Part shown: piece by piece, positions 27,801-38,400 of the stretch
How the letters are laid out: every line of letters begins with the position of its first letter
Numbering within the stretch: the first letter of the stretch is position 1
Source: Tubiluchus corallicola
Lineage: Eukaryota > Priapulida > Priapulimorpha > Priapulimorphida > Tubiluchidae
Direction: 5' to 3'
NCBI GenBank assembly: GCA_030141605.1
Contig: JAQGDQ010002376.1
Span: 416,422-480,421 of the forward strand
DNA: 64,000 nt
The notes under the pieces: model-generated
Seen by the model: the letters and a program-made list of their open reading frames with translations, nothing else
Databases searched by the model: none
What the model was told of the DNA's origin: nothing
Position numbers and translations under genes: made by a program

Positions 27801-29246
27801 TGTTTGCAGGTGGGAGTTCATCACAGACGAAAATGACATTGGCTTTGGCTTGTACCTGAAAACGGATGGCACTCCCATTGAAAAACTCAAACCGTCTGAT
27901 TTAACGAATGTGCGAAGCTTGCAGCGGTGTAACTGCCATCTAGTGCCAGAGACAGGAAGTTTCATTGCAGAAGTTCCAGGCATATGTAAGTATATGATTA
28001 TGCATTTGTGCAGCCCATCTTAGTTTTTTTAGCAAACACTATTGTTAGCCAGTTTCTGGATGAGTTAGTGCTTGTCACATAGTTCTTCTAGTTAGTTGAA
28101 AAGCATCTTTAATGTTATTTATAGAACAGAAGAACAGAGGACAGAGATGCTTATCTATGCAGTGACAAGTAGGAGTGAGCATCGAATGTTCGAGTTTGAA
28201 CATTCAAATCAAATTCGAACGAGTTTTTTTAGTTTGAATTCGATTCGAATGTAAAACTATAGATTCCAATATTCAGCACTTCAATCACATACATTCTTTA
28301 TCATTAAAGTGATTGAAACATCATGCAATTAGCATAATTCAGCTGTGATTTCTGTGCACAATTTTAAACAAATTATTAGTGTTTTTTCAAATTCGATTCT
28401 ATAGATTCGAATATTCATCACTTCAATCACATACATTTTTTATCATTAAAATGATCGAAACATCATGCAATTAGCATAATTTAGCTGTGATTTCTGTGCA
28501 CAATTTCAAACAAATTATTAGTGGTTTTACTGCAGAACAAAATCGAGTAATATGTATGATCCTTGTAAGACTATTTTACTGGTGATTCGAAAACTTGTTT
28601 GAAAATCTTTCAATTTGAATTTGAATTTGAAATACTGAAGCTCGTTTCGATTCGAATTTGCTTTCTGGCAGAGAATGCTCACCCCTAATGACAAGGTCGT
28701 TCAACCCTGTAGGGGATGTTAGTAGATCTGGTATTTCAGAAAATTATTTCAATGGTAGTCTAGTCCTCGTCTGGAGCTTAGACTACAAAATGATCTAATT
28801 AAATTTCAAAGAGTAAGCTCTTTACAGACAGTAATTTAACATAAAAGTTACAAGGCATGAACAGAGTGAATTTTTTCAGACTGATTTTTTTTCATCAGTT
28901 ATTTGACAATTATGCATTAAAAATTGATATATAATTAAGCTATTTGCGCAATCGATGATTAGATTGCTCTAACTGTTGCTGTATGCGACTTTCCAGATAT
29001 GGAAGAAAGCTGTTTTTTTGTTTAAAATGCTGAAGAACAATTGGAAGCATATTGTTATAGTACTTTACAGCAAATGAATATTGCAGGTATTCTGTTTCGT
29101 GCAGCAAGCCACACTTGTAAAATTTCTTAGCGGAGTTTATTGTATTGTTTTTAGATGTCACGTTATTCGACAATTCGTACAGTTGGACAAAGAACAAAAC
29201 ACTATGGTATAAGGTTGATGTTCTTTCGCCTGATGATCGCTTGTAA
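12845..29246 (+). CDS. SEC14L2: SEC14L2-like lipid-transfer protein: CRAL-TRIO plus GOLD domains (complete, 13 coding exons)
   Basis: SEC14-like proteins bind a hydrophobic ligand (tocopherol, squalene or phosphoinositide in mammals) in a CRAL-TRIO pocket and act at cytosolic membranes. Exons: 12845-12898, 17155-17224, 17657-17700, 18266-18328, 20627-20717, 21285-21379, 21720-21798, 22748-22828, 23754-23837, 24521-24627, 26450-26598, 27810-27985, 29155-29246. All are GT-AG, and the frame is unbroken over 394 residues (human SEC14L2 has 403). Residues 1-60 are the CRAL-TRIO-N helices (MSGYFGDLSP start, YYYLRWLRARDF). Residues about 78-250 are the lipid-binding lobe (ITVVFDLENLALKH, NAPKIFPIAYAIVKPFL, GPDGDPKC). 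Residues about 275-385 are the GOLD domain (RWEFITDENDIGFGLYL, YVTLFDNSYSW). The last exon was found by homology to the GOLD C-terminus. I cannot separate SEC14L2 from paralogues SEC14L3/4. Introns carry several transposons, listed separately. Confidence 0.95.
16664..16944 (+). mobile_element. C-terminal fragment of a non-LTR retrotransposon in SEC14L2-like intron 1
   Basis: With one frameshift near 16,715 the strand reads LQLRMGYSKLNY, then GGANSSLCECG, SEHFLSECVLY and QRDILLY. This is the pattern R-x-G-H/Y-S-x-L, C-x-C-G, H-F-L-x-x-C, R that closes RNase H-containing retrotransposon polyproteins. The open part ends at 16,944. No upstream polymerase motifs were found, so it is a short dead fragment. 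Confidence 0.65.
18768..18900. mobile_element. Tigger/pogo-like repeat fragment, copy 1 (intron 4)
   Basis: It shares with 24,340-24,475 the ordered phrases aatgccaa-ctcgcttaa, agcaaaacaaaat, atttg-ca-a and atgccaacttttttt-agtccca. The other copy begins with a terminus resembling the Tigger family. Copies differ by many substitutions, so both are old. Confidence 0.5.
21010..21041. repeat. (TGAA)n microsatellite
   Basis: About eight tetranucleotide units with one interruption (gagtgaat), lying in intron 5 of the SEC14L2-like gene. Confidence 0.9.
21888..22535. mobile_element. Non-autonomous hAT element with perfect 8-bp target duplication (intron 7)
   Basis: The 648-bp insert begins TAAGGGTGGGAATTTCGAA and ends GTGTACACCCCTA, an imperfect terminal inverted repeat of the TAGGGGTG class. 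It is bracketed by GTTTATTA at 21,880-21,887 and 22,536-22,543, an exact 8-bp duplication, which is the hAT signature. No transposase remains inside. TTCGAA-rich subterminal sequence follows the left end. Confidence 0.85.
22981..23575. repeat. 30-bp minisatellite, 20 units without length variation (intron 8)
   Basis: Twenty head-to-tail units with core aattagtctgtacctagacc plus tattgttctg. Every unit is exactly 30 bases and only substitutions vary (gtacctag, gtacttag, gtgcctag). The array starts 152 bases after the exon 8 donor and ends 178 bases before exon 9. All three plus frames contain stops, so it is not coding. Confidence 0.97.
24330..24475. mobile_element. Tigger/pogo-like repeat fragment, copy 2 (intron 9)
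   Basis: The left end CAGTCTTACCTCATTATAAT is preceded by TA, like a Tigger terminal repeat and TA target site. The body matches the fragment at 18,768-18,900. No right terminal repeat was found before exon 10 starts at 24,521, so this is a fragment. Confidence 0.5.
24761..25055. repeat. Direct duplication of about 110 bp, offset about 181 bp (intron 10)
   Basis: 24,761-24,870 and 24,942-25,055 share atcatattctgtactggact, gcaacg-t-tagacaaaa, tttggagtagtttttgttaa and gagaaaatgtct, with scattered differences. This is probably an old local duplication or two copies of one unrecognised repeat. Confidence 0.7.
25481..26304. mobile_element. TA-target-site MITE with CGCATATAAGCC termini (intron 10)
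   Basis: The left end ccgtatatactcgcatataa and the right end ttatatgcgagtatatacgg are inverted copies, each flanked by TA. Extra copies of catataagccgacc lie inside near both ends (about 25,513, 25,568 and 26,230), as expected of subterminal transposase-binding repeats. The 824-bp total includes a later 269-bp hAT insertion, so the original was about 550 bp. No transposase ORF. Confidence 0.85.
25865..26133. mobile_element. hAT MITE nested inside the TA-flanked MITE
   Basis: Ends are CAGTGGTGTATTG and CAATACACCACTG, a perfect 13-bp inverted repeat. They are bracketed by exact 8-bp copies of GTGACACA at 25,857-25,864 and 26,134-26,141. Subterminal gtgggtggacgg-like sequence recurs near both ends. 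The element has no coding capacity. Its position inside the 25,481-26,304 element fixes the order of insertion. Confidence 0.93.
28170..28687. mobile_element. Non-autonomous hAT element with internal direct duplication (intron 12)
   Basis: It begins TAGGAGTGAGCATCGAATGT and ends GAATGCTCACCCCTA. The flanks are GTGACAAG (28,162-28,169) and ATGACAAG (28,688-28,695), matching at seven of eight positions. Inside, a block of about 130 bp (ctatagattc, cacttcaatcacatacatt, gaaacatcatgcaattagca) is present twice, near 28,255-28,385 and 28,400-28,530. The TAGGRGTG terminus relates it to the insertion at 21,888. Confidence 0.85.
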
Positions 29247-29418
29247 AGTCTGTTCATTGTCGAGTCTTCCAGACACTTTCAGGCTTCGAGTAACAGGTAT
29301 AAAGATTTGCAAAGGATATGAATTTTTGCATTAACCAAAGACCATTGCTTGTCTTTATGGCAAGTGTCACTGTGGTATGGTTGTATACATACAGGGCAGT
29401 AGCGTGACAAAGTTATTA

Positions 29419-29698
29419 CAGTAAAGTCTCAGTTAACCAGACTGATAGTCAATTATGGCAAATAACTGATTCTTGGCTAATTTGCCATAGTTATAAATCA
29501 CACTACATTTATTTGTTGCATTGTATGTAGGGTTAATTGGAAATGATGAATGTTTGAAGTATTCAGGTTTTAAGGGTCAAAAACTTCGAAAAGCAGTGCT
29601 TGACCATGTATTTAAACACAAGGTATAAAACGTGCTACAAATAAAACACGAACTCGTTCGTTTGGTTAATAAGTGTTCGAGTAATTGAGATTCTACTG
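29419..29698. mobile_element. Tigger/pogo-like MITE downstream of SEC14L2-like stop
   Basis: The left end CAGTAAAGTCTCAGTTAACC and the right end TTGAGATTCTACTG form an imperfect inverted repeat, and both are flanked by TA. The insert is 280 bp with no ORF. It lies 173 bases after the stop codon and so probably sits within the 3' UTR. Confidence 0.75.
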
Positions 29699-32600
29699 TA
29701 AGTGCAAGATGAGCGGCAAAACAATAGGTAAAACATCTTCAGTCTTTCCTTTAAGATGGAAAATGGTTGACATTATATTAGATACAATGTGCAATATAAA
29801 AGCATGATTATAGCATTATTTAAGGTTATTTTAGCAAAATAAACTTGTTTTACAACATGAGGAATTACTATACTTAATTTTTAGATGTTATATTACTTGG
29901 AGTGATAGCTTTGAGGCTTTCCAACTGCATAACTACTTGCAGATCGTTTTAAGCAATATTATTTAACTTGATGCTGATTTTGTTATATTTAATATTTTAT
30001 GTTTTAAGTGCATTTGCTTATAACTTTGTTAATTGTTAAAGTACAGTCTAAGCTTACTTGCTATTAGTTCATTGATTATGCACCCAGAAAAGTTGTGGTG
30101 TATTGATAAGGTTGGCAGTAAGACAAGATGTGAATGTAATTGCTGTTGCACAAAAGCTTTTTGTTCAACCAGTGCATATTGAATACTATGCAACAATAAT
30201 GGTAGTCAGTAATTTGTTCATATAATTTTAAATATTTACCTCACTGAGGTCATGTAATTTATTCTAGAAGCATTGTAGGTACTATAGGTGGTTACTTTGC
30301 CATTGTTAATGTTGTATTTGTTAGTCTGTAGCACACTGGTTGTAATTGTCATTAGAGATGTATTATTAGGTGTTATTTTTTAATTTTATAGTGATTTTGT
30401 TAGTCACAAAAGCCAAAGAGTTAATGCAGTTCTTGCAGCAATGCCAAATTCTTGCCCTCGTTAGTAGTCTATTTTGTGCATTTAGGTGTTTTAGTGATAC
30501 ATGTGTCCATTATGATTTATTAAGTTATAATTTGTTTGTGATTACTAATGTCTGAGTATATTGTTACGTGTTAAGGCTGAAAAGTTGTTTAAGTCATAAT
30601 TATTATAAAATTACGTTTGGCCTAGTCACCTTGCCATTATGCAGAGGTAAAACACTTTTGTTCTTTTGGTTTATGATTTCATTTAGAAGCTTTTGCTTGG
30701 TATTCCTAAATTTATTTTTGCTTAGTGATATTATACATTTTTGCAAGTTTTCTTTTTTTACTTTTGACTGTATTATGATTGCAAATGCTTAATTGGCCCT
30801 GACAATTGATGCTAGTGTTGCTATTGCACTTTATTTTCTCTATTTTTCGCAGCATTTGTAATAGCTAAAGTTTGCCAAGTATTCCATTCCATATATTGTA
30901 TGCCCAGCCAACATTTATCTCAATACTATAGCTTGAGCAATAAGTGATTGGCTGAACTTTAATTTGCACAATTAGTTGCGAGAATTTGTGAATCATTTAG
31001 TGTATTGTTTTTGTAGCCATCTGTAATTACGCTGAGAATTTTTTTTGTCGAGCATGTATAAATTGCACACATTTTCAAAAACTCTTTATTCTCTTTCAAG
31101 CTCAACTCATTTTCGATTAAACAGCAGATAAGTTACTTATGTGTGTTTGTGAACATACTAACATGGTTTTTCATTTTTTTAGTTTTAAGTATGTCATAGC
31201 CTTCAGAATTTGATGTATAATCACAATTTGACATACTAGTAATTATTCAGACTGGTTTTAAACATCATTCATGGAGCCTTTCTATAAGGTATCTTTAACA
31301 ACGAGTATGCTTAGACATATATGTAATGAATTATTACTTTTATTGGCCTCAGTTTTTCATTACTTTACATTTACTATTATTCCTAAATTCCTAGCATTCA
31401 TTTTGTTTAATTTGTGATTTGACTGTTTGGTAGGTATTATAAACTATGCTTATAATGTCTGTCATTTTCAGTATCATATTTTATTGGCATGAATGTATTA
31501 CTATGATAATTTACTGTCTGTGGACTGATGAATTAATAACAACTGTTAACATCACTAATCATACGTGAAAAAAAAAATAAATGATTTAATTTAGTTTATT
31601 GATCTAGTCATAGTCGTTTTAATACGAGTTTTTTTTGTTTAGATGTTATTAAAATTATTATGTGATTAAGTGTTAAATTATCCTAAGTTGCCTACTAATT
31701 GTATTGATGTTGTTTGTAATTAAAAGTAATAACTGTGTATAAATAGTTGGTGTTTATAATCTTGATTTTGCATTACATGTATGTTGTTAGCAATTAGAAA
31801 TTTTTCACTATGTGGCAATAATCATGAAGTCATGGATAACCTTGTCAAATTTTCATTGTTATATAATTTAGTTGTTTAGCAGGTGATGTGCAATATACAT
31901 TTTCGTGTTTCAAGTTTATTGGTGTGCAGTTTTGCATTAATTATATTGTTGATACAGTTAGAAATTCTACATTGTGGAATAGTCAGTAATTGTAGATAGT
32001 ACTGTTAGATTTTCATTATAGTAAATGCACAGAACTTTTTTTAGCAAGGGATAGTTATTGATACGTTTAAAGTTCATAGATTTGCATTTATCATGTGCTA
32101 ATGTGATGAGACTCGTTAGTTATAATTTTTAATGGTTATTCATTTCATCTGAATAATCTGTGATTGAAATATATTTGATTTGTTTGTTGGGCTATGGCCA
32201 GTTCTCGTAAATTTGTTCATAACGGGTAATCAGTGTTGTTATGTTTTATGCTTTGTTATTATTATTTGTTTTGATTTGTTGATTTGATGACCATTCCAAC
32301 ATAAAATCACAAAGATTTGTGCTTTCATTAAGATTTTACTTGTAAGCACGTTTTGGCATTCCAGAAATGAATTCACTGAACACACTAGATAAATGAGTTA
32401 TTGCAGTTTTATTTTGGCTGTTTTTTTCATTGGAAATGCATTAAAAATTAGCATTGCAATGGACAAGTAATGATTATTAGATAGTACATAAAGTGATAAT
32501 TAACTTGTAGAAAAAATATAGATATTTTAAGTATATGAAAGAAAGACTTGAAGTTGATTAGTTTGTAAGTCATTCTTAAACAGTACAATAGTTTACTGCA

Positions 32601-33713
32601 GAGATATACAATAAACAAGTATGAGTAAATAGACAACTGTCTGTAACATTTTTCAGCATGTTGATACACGTATGTACAACTACTCCATTCAGTTATTCAA
32701 TCGGCTGGAGGTATGAGGTTCAAACATATGTTAAATTATGAGGTTCAGACATACTTACAATTGAAAATATTGTTTCAGTCCACATCTTAAGCACATCTGT
32801 TGCTACTATATATCGTGTACATAGAATCATGGTGCACAGAACCTCATTTGCCACATGCTGTGAATCGGTGTGGACTAATTATGTTGTTGGCTTGTTGACT
32901 TTATAGGAGAAGACAAAGCTGACTGCATTGCCAACAGCTTGCAAATGGCTGCCCTGTAATTAGTTGCAAATAATAGTAACTTATACGTATAACTTTTTTA
33001 GTGAAATTAGAAAGACTCGTAGATTACTTTCGTCGAGATAATATTAATAATTTTAATACGATTGATGCTATTATATTGCTTATGGTGAACACAGCCAGGC
33101 ATTTTATAGTAGCTAATTCTGTAAGTGGTATTTACTCTGCTTTGGCATTTAAGATCTGTTTTTATTTAATTTAAATGAGAAGTATCGTTCATTAAAATAC
33201 TGGACAGCTGAATTGGGACTTGGGAGACAAAAAGAAAAAAATGCTTAAAGTCAAATTTTGTGATCTCACCAATTTATGGTAAAGCAGTAGGGGCAGATGT
33301 TAAAGGAAAACCAGTTCTTGAATTAACAAAATTTATTGCATTTTAATATACACTGAGAAGTACTGAATTCACCGCACAATATATGCACATAAGATGCCTT
33401 GCTTAAAAATGCAAAATAATTTTTTATGTTCCGCCAAACGAACCTCGCTGAGGACAAACACAAAAAATGATGTAAGCTGGTAAGTAACAGGAAAGCACGC
33501 TTTTCATCAAATAGCAAAAAATGGTATTATTAATATCTACTATTATCGTGGGTAACTGATTTTATTATATAGTGGGCAATAAAGATTCATCAAACAGCAA
33601 AAAAATGGTATTATTAATCTCTCGTTTTATGTTTTGGACTGCTTCTAAGTAATATAACAGCAAATGCAGCTGCAAAAAAGTTTGCTGAAGCACCTGGCAG
33701 GATAGGTGTTTAT
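29699..33713. other. T-rich non-coding region, possible long 3' UTR or non-coding transcript
   Basis: The plus strand is strikingly T-rich and poor in C for about 3 kb, a skew often left by transcription. A poly(A) hexamer AATAAA is at 29,838-29,843. Between about 31,740 and 32,110 the phrase tttgcatta followed by ttagaaatt and ttttcatt recurs at 160-180 base spacing, suggesting a very degenerate repeat. Frames at 30,370-30,792 are hydrophobic by composition and unsupported. Confidence 0.35.
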
Positions 33714-33916
33714 ACTGAACGGCAACCATATGACGTCATTTTTCATTCAAAATGAGCACCCCAAGTGTGAAATTATCATGACTTTAAATTGACTTTACTA
33801 ATTGCACCAGGCTTTAAACTGAACGGCAACCATATAACGTCATTTTTCATTCAAAATGAGCACCCCAAGTGTGAAATTATCATGACTTTAAATTGACTTT
33901 ACTAATTGCACCAGGC
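33714..33916. repeat. Tandem duplication, two units of period 104 bp
   Basis: 33,714-33,817 and 33,818-33,916 are nearly identical, starting actgaacggcaaccatat. One difference turns a palindromic TGACGTCA (a CRE-like octamer) in unit 1 into TAACGTCA in unit 2. This is a recent local duplication. Confidence 0.93.
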
Positions 33917-34681
33917 GCCTGTAAACTAAAGCTGAAGTTACTGCTGAAACTTTCTTAACATTTTCCCCCCAAATGTTAAAATAAGTTCAACTTCCTAAAA
34001 GTCCTGATTTTTCCTTTAATGTATCCAGCATGACGCAAACAGGGCACTTTTTTTATTTTTTCGATAAGTTTTTAACCACTGATAAATTTAATGTGTGAAG
34101 CTTAAGAACGCGTCCGCCAGAAGACCATGCAAATTCGAAAAATTCCGGCACAAGGTTAGGTAAACCGATTCAGACCAAAGTTCGGGTATGAGGTCCACTA
34201 GTCACTAGTATTCACTATGTGAATCTGCTTGGTCCAACTCCTCATAGTAGCAGAGGTACGACATAGGCCGATTTTCATGAAAAAGTGCCTATTTTTCTCT
34301 ATTTTTTTACACATATTTGAAGGATTAACCATGCAACAACCACTGAGTTTGAATAAATCTGACTCTGCACAGTATTGGGTCTTGTTATCTTCTCCAAAAT
34401 GACTTTTCGACTTTTGTCCCAAACCCCCCTCTTTCAGCTCGCATTACGCACAAGATGCAAATACTCCGTCATTTCAAAGTCTTATATCTTACCCACTGCG
34501 GGGGCGGGAACAAAAATATCGATATGTATGTGAACAGAGCATCCCATCCCACTATGTTGCAGTGACAATTTCGATGGAGCGAATTTCCACCCTATTGTAA
34601 ATGACCCTTGAAAGAGGCATGTATCAGGGTGAAAATATAGGTAACAACGTTCATCAAAAAGCTTCGTGTAGGTAACATGAG

Positions 34682-35119
34682 TTGTCAAATCCTGTCAAAA
34701 TACTTCAAAACGTCATAAATATTCATCTTTGGCAACTAGGGGCCTGGACAGCACATTGGTTAAACTACCGACAGGACTGGACTCTAGCATTCAAGATGGC
34801 GGCCACTGCTGGACTAAAATGTTCGTTTTCTGGGCTGTTTACCAGCGTTAAATGCGGTATTCTGACTAGTTATCCGCACAAAACGAATATTGCGAATCTG
34901 TTAGCCTGTACTAAAGACACTGGAGCGCATTTAGAGCGCTTCCATCTTCAAAAAATGAAATATCTACGGAATGGAAATTGCTTCTTGCAGGGACTGGAAA
35001 ATGTTTTATGTACTGTTTATTTTCTATGCTTTGTAAATGTTATGTACAGGTTATTGCCTAGTTATTACTCATTGTCTTACGTAGGCGTACAAGCCAGGAC
35101 ACAAAGAAAATTGCCATAA
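34682..35119 (+). CDS. Unassigned ORF with CAAGATGGCGGCC start context
   Basis: A 145-codon frame. Its internal ATG at 34,796 sits in CAAGATGGCGGCC, a sequence that combines a good Kozak context with the YY1-binding core often found at first exons of housekeeping genes. From there it reads MAATAGLKCSFSGLFTSVKC, which is rich in A, S, L and K and poor in acid and so could be a mitochondrial presequence. It then continues through HLQKMKYLRNGN. A donor (ACAG|GTTATT at 35,047-35,055) and an acceptor (TTGCAG at about 35,208) could make it the first exon of a small gene convergent with RAD54B. No family was recognised. It may equally be random or a retrocopy. Confidence 0.3.
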   Translation: MSNPVKILQNVINIHLWQLGAWTAHWLNYRQDWTLAFKMAATAGLKCSFSGLFTSVKCGILTSYPHKTNIANLLACTKDTGAHLERFHLQKMKYLRNGNCFLQGLENVLCTVYFLCFVNVMYRLLPSYYSLSYVGVQARTQRKLP

Positions 35120-35402
35120 ATCTGAGCGAATGCCCAAAAAGTAGGGGACAGATGGTTACCCACCTCTGGTCTCATTGACCTACAGTTATCTCATCTCTTT
35201 GTTGCAGGATGCCATTATGCAATATTGAAAGGGTCGGTTAGTTGCACAAAGTTACCCTACCTACATCTGTATATTAAGTCACTAGAGTTTCTGTGCTAAA
35301 TTAAACTTTCACTTGCACTGGCCTTTAAAAGCTTTTATCGATAAATTAACTTTTACCAAATAAAATTTACAGTAAATAATATTAATTGCTGTAAAAACAT
35401 CG

Positions 35403-38400
35403 TTACAATAAAACTTTAATTCTCACTTGAAGAACGCAGTTCTGTATTGGTCCTTTGTAATGCTCCCACTCCATCAGTTGATCCATAGATAAGTGTTTGG
35501 CTTTCACATTCATAGGTACCATACTGTCAATTTTGGAAGATGAAATGGCACCACATAGTTGGTCACACACGCAGTTCAGCAAGTCATGTGTAGCACAGGT
35601 TTCACTTTTCACCAGAGTAAATAAATCCTGCGAACAATTTGTCATAACATAAAGACAGATAGGAAAATCCTATTAATAAAATACCATTAGGCATTGTTGT
35701 GGCAAGAAATTTTTAATAAAAAAGGAAATAAAAATAAATTTCATCAATAATGCAAGTATTTACACATTACCTTGTGCATTACCACATTTGTTTATGGTGT
35801 TGATGCTGCAAACCAGCATATCGCACAAGCAGACTTGAATGTTTGTCTCTGATTTTCTTTAATAAACTTCAGTATATTAGCTCAAAAGTCATTGTAATAA
35901 TAATAGCAATTTATTTCCTTAATACTCATGGTACAGTTCAACCAATTATGAAGTTGAAGTTTCCAATTGCTGCTTAAAAACAATTATCGTGATTGACAGT
36001 TTGTTTCAAAATGCAGACTCACACGAGTTACTCATGCATTCCCTTTTTTACCAGAAATTCAACTGATCAAAATTTGCATATACAACCTTTAATTCCTCTT
36101 GAGAAAAAGTGACAGTGCTGCTGCAGCTGCTGGCATCGACTATGGCACTGCTCAAGCCTTGTTTCATTACTTGCCGCTGATAAATCTTTTCTTCTATGGT
36201 GCCCTGTATAAGACAAAATAACTAACACACCTGCAAATAAATATGTAATGCAACAGTAACATTGGTTAATACATATAGACAGCTAGGTAACAGAACCATC
36301 TCAAAACAGTATTGTAGGCCCCCAGAAAAGCAGTGTATTGGGACCCCCTACCTACACAACCATTCTGGAACAAAAATGTAAATGTCGATAAAATTAAACA
36401 TATATTTATTGTATTGGTACTTCCAGTATAGTATAGTATAGCTTAGCATAGTATTTATTTATTGACAGCAAATCACAACATTCATAGATTAGCATGGGCC
36501 CGATGCACATCGAGTCCCGGGGCAACTGCCCAGCATGCCCATGCATTAGAGATGCCTCTGCCATGCAAGGCTAATAGTACAACAGTTAAAGGTCTACATT
36601 TACTAGGAAGTGAAATGTGAAAGCAGGTTTAGAGAAAACAGAATTCCTACAATTAAGCTGTTACCGAATTGAAATATTTTATAACATATTTTCCTGAAGC
36701 AAAAGGTACAATGTAAGTACTGCCAACAAGTTGTTGGCATTTAGCAACCAACAAACAAGGATCGTGAATGCATCTTCTCAAGCGGAGCAATAAGCGGCTT
36801 CATGTAACAATAAACCTTCGTTGTACAAAAGACTGCAGATCCCAAGTCAGATGTCACTAGAATGGTTATTTGCAATCTGCCAAGTGCTTTACAGTAAAAA
36901 AGACAATGACACCATCCCAGACACGGACTCCATAAGTGGTCCAATGGTTGAACTGCGCAGATAGAGTACAGTATCAGGAATTAGGTCTTTACAAGTGAGA
37001 ACAGGCATATTCCAAGTTTTTTCACGTACTCCCAGCCACTAATGTGAGCTACTTTTCTTGTCTAAGAGTCACACCACAAGTTGAAAAAGTGCAAGGAAAA
37101 GATTGGAAGATTCATCTAGTAATACAACATCTACATTCATCAAGATTAAGATTATGACAGAGGTTCGGCAAAACGTTTGTCAGTAATACGGTCATGTATT
37201 TGAGTGGGCCGGCTGACACTTTAAATGAGATCCTGACCTCCCCAGACAATGTGATACTTGCTGAAAGACGATGTGATCAACCTGACAAGACGTTGTCCAG
37301 GACATGTGGGTCTCCCGCTATGATTCATCACAATTCAAATCAACAACTCTTATGCATATAAAAAGCTAACAGTGCATTTCTGTAACTATCTACATAGTAG
37401 ATGACAATGAGTGCAAGTTTTCTTGAACAGCTTGAACCACTTTCTGTCTGCAGAAGCAGAGAGTGGAGTCCTTTTGTTAGACATGTACAATTGTGCAGGC
37501 ATTAGTATCCACATCATTTTACATCATTCAGTCAATTATAGGCATGACATCAATACCATGGGACACTTCCAGCACCTGTGCCATAGTGGCCAGTATGCTG
37601 TGGATGCCTGTAATAAGCAGCATGCTAGGGTTCCCCGTTTGTGCATGGTTAGTATGCATTATCATAATCTATAATTACATAATAATTCATAGGTTTTTGT
37701 TACTATTTTTACTAGGTGGCATTTAGCTAGCATGGCACATTACTGGGAAAGGGGAGACCAGAAAAGAAAAGCAGCAACCGCTACCTGCCAATTTCATGTG
37801 ACGGGCAAATGATCCAAAAACTGTATCTAAACTAATTGCGTTATGGTTAGTAAATAAAACGATATTGTAGAAGAAAACACCTAAAAATGATTCAATCCAA
37901 TTCTAAGAATAAAATTGCTTTTAAAAGACAGTAATAAAATACCACTGTGAGCAGACGATATATGTGCACTGTTCTTTTCTGTCCATCTCGCCATACACGA
38001 GCCATGGCCTGCAGGTCATTGGCCGGATTCCAGTCAATGTCGTAGAGAATAAGCCTCGAAGCTCCGATCAGGTTTAATCCTTGTCCGCCAGCTTTGCAGC
38101 TTAGTAAGAATACAGCTAGAATGCGAATACAACAGAATTTAATTAATAATTTATGCAAGTCATGGATCGAACTCATCGTTGACAAAGATATCAAGCAGTT
38201 TCTTCTAGTATTAGTATTTATAAAATTTCATGTCCATAAGCTTAAATAATGATGCCAAATTTAGGTGTGTTTGAAGTGACATATACCAACAAAATTACCA
38301 CCTTTTTAGCCATTTCTAAATATGAGCAAGAATGCAAAACCAAACTACATCACGATTTCACTAACCACATAAACAACTAAAACTCTACATACTTTCTGAA

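Noticed and set aside
28940-29257. 105-codon minus-strand ORF
   Set aside because: It lies antisense over the last SEC14L2-like exon (29,155-29,246), whose plus-strand translation completes the GOLD domain in frame. The minus frame matches no family.
32900-32960. Short peptide DKADCIANSLQ resembling a retrotransposon segment before the polymerase
   Set aside because: Only about eleven residues match and no polymerase motif follows; chance cannot be excluded.
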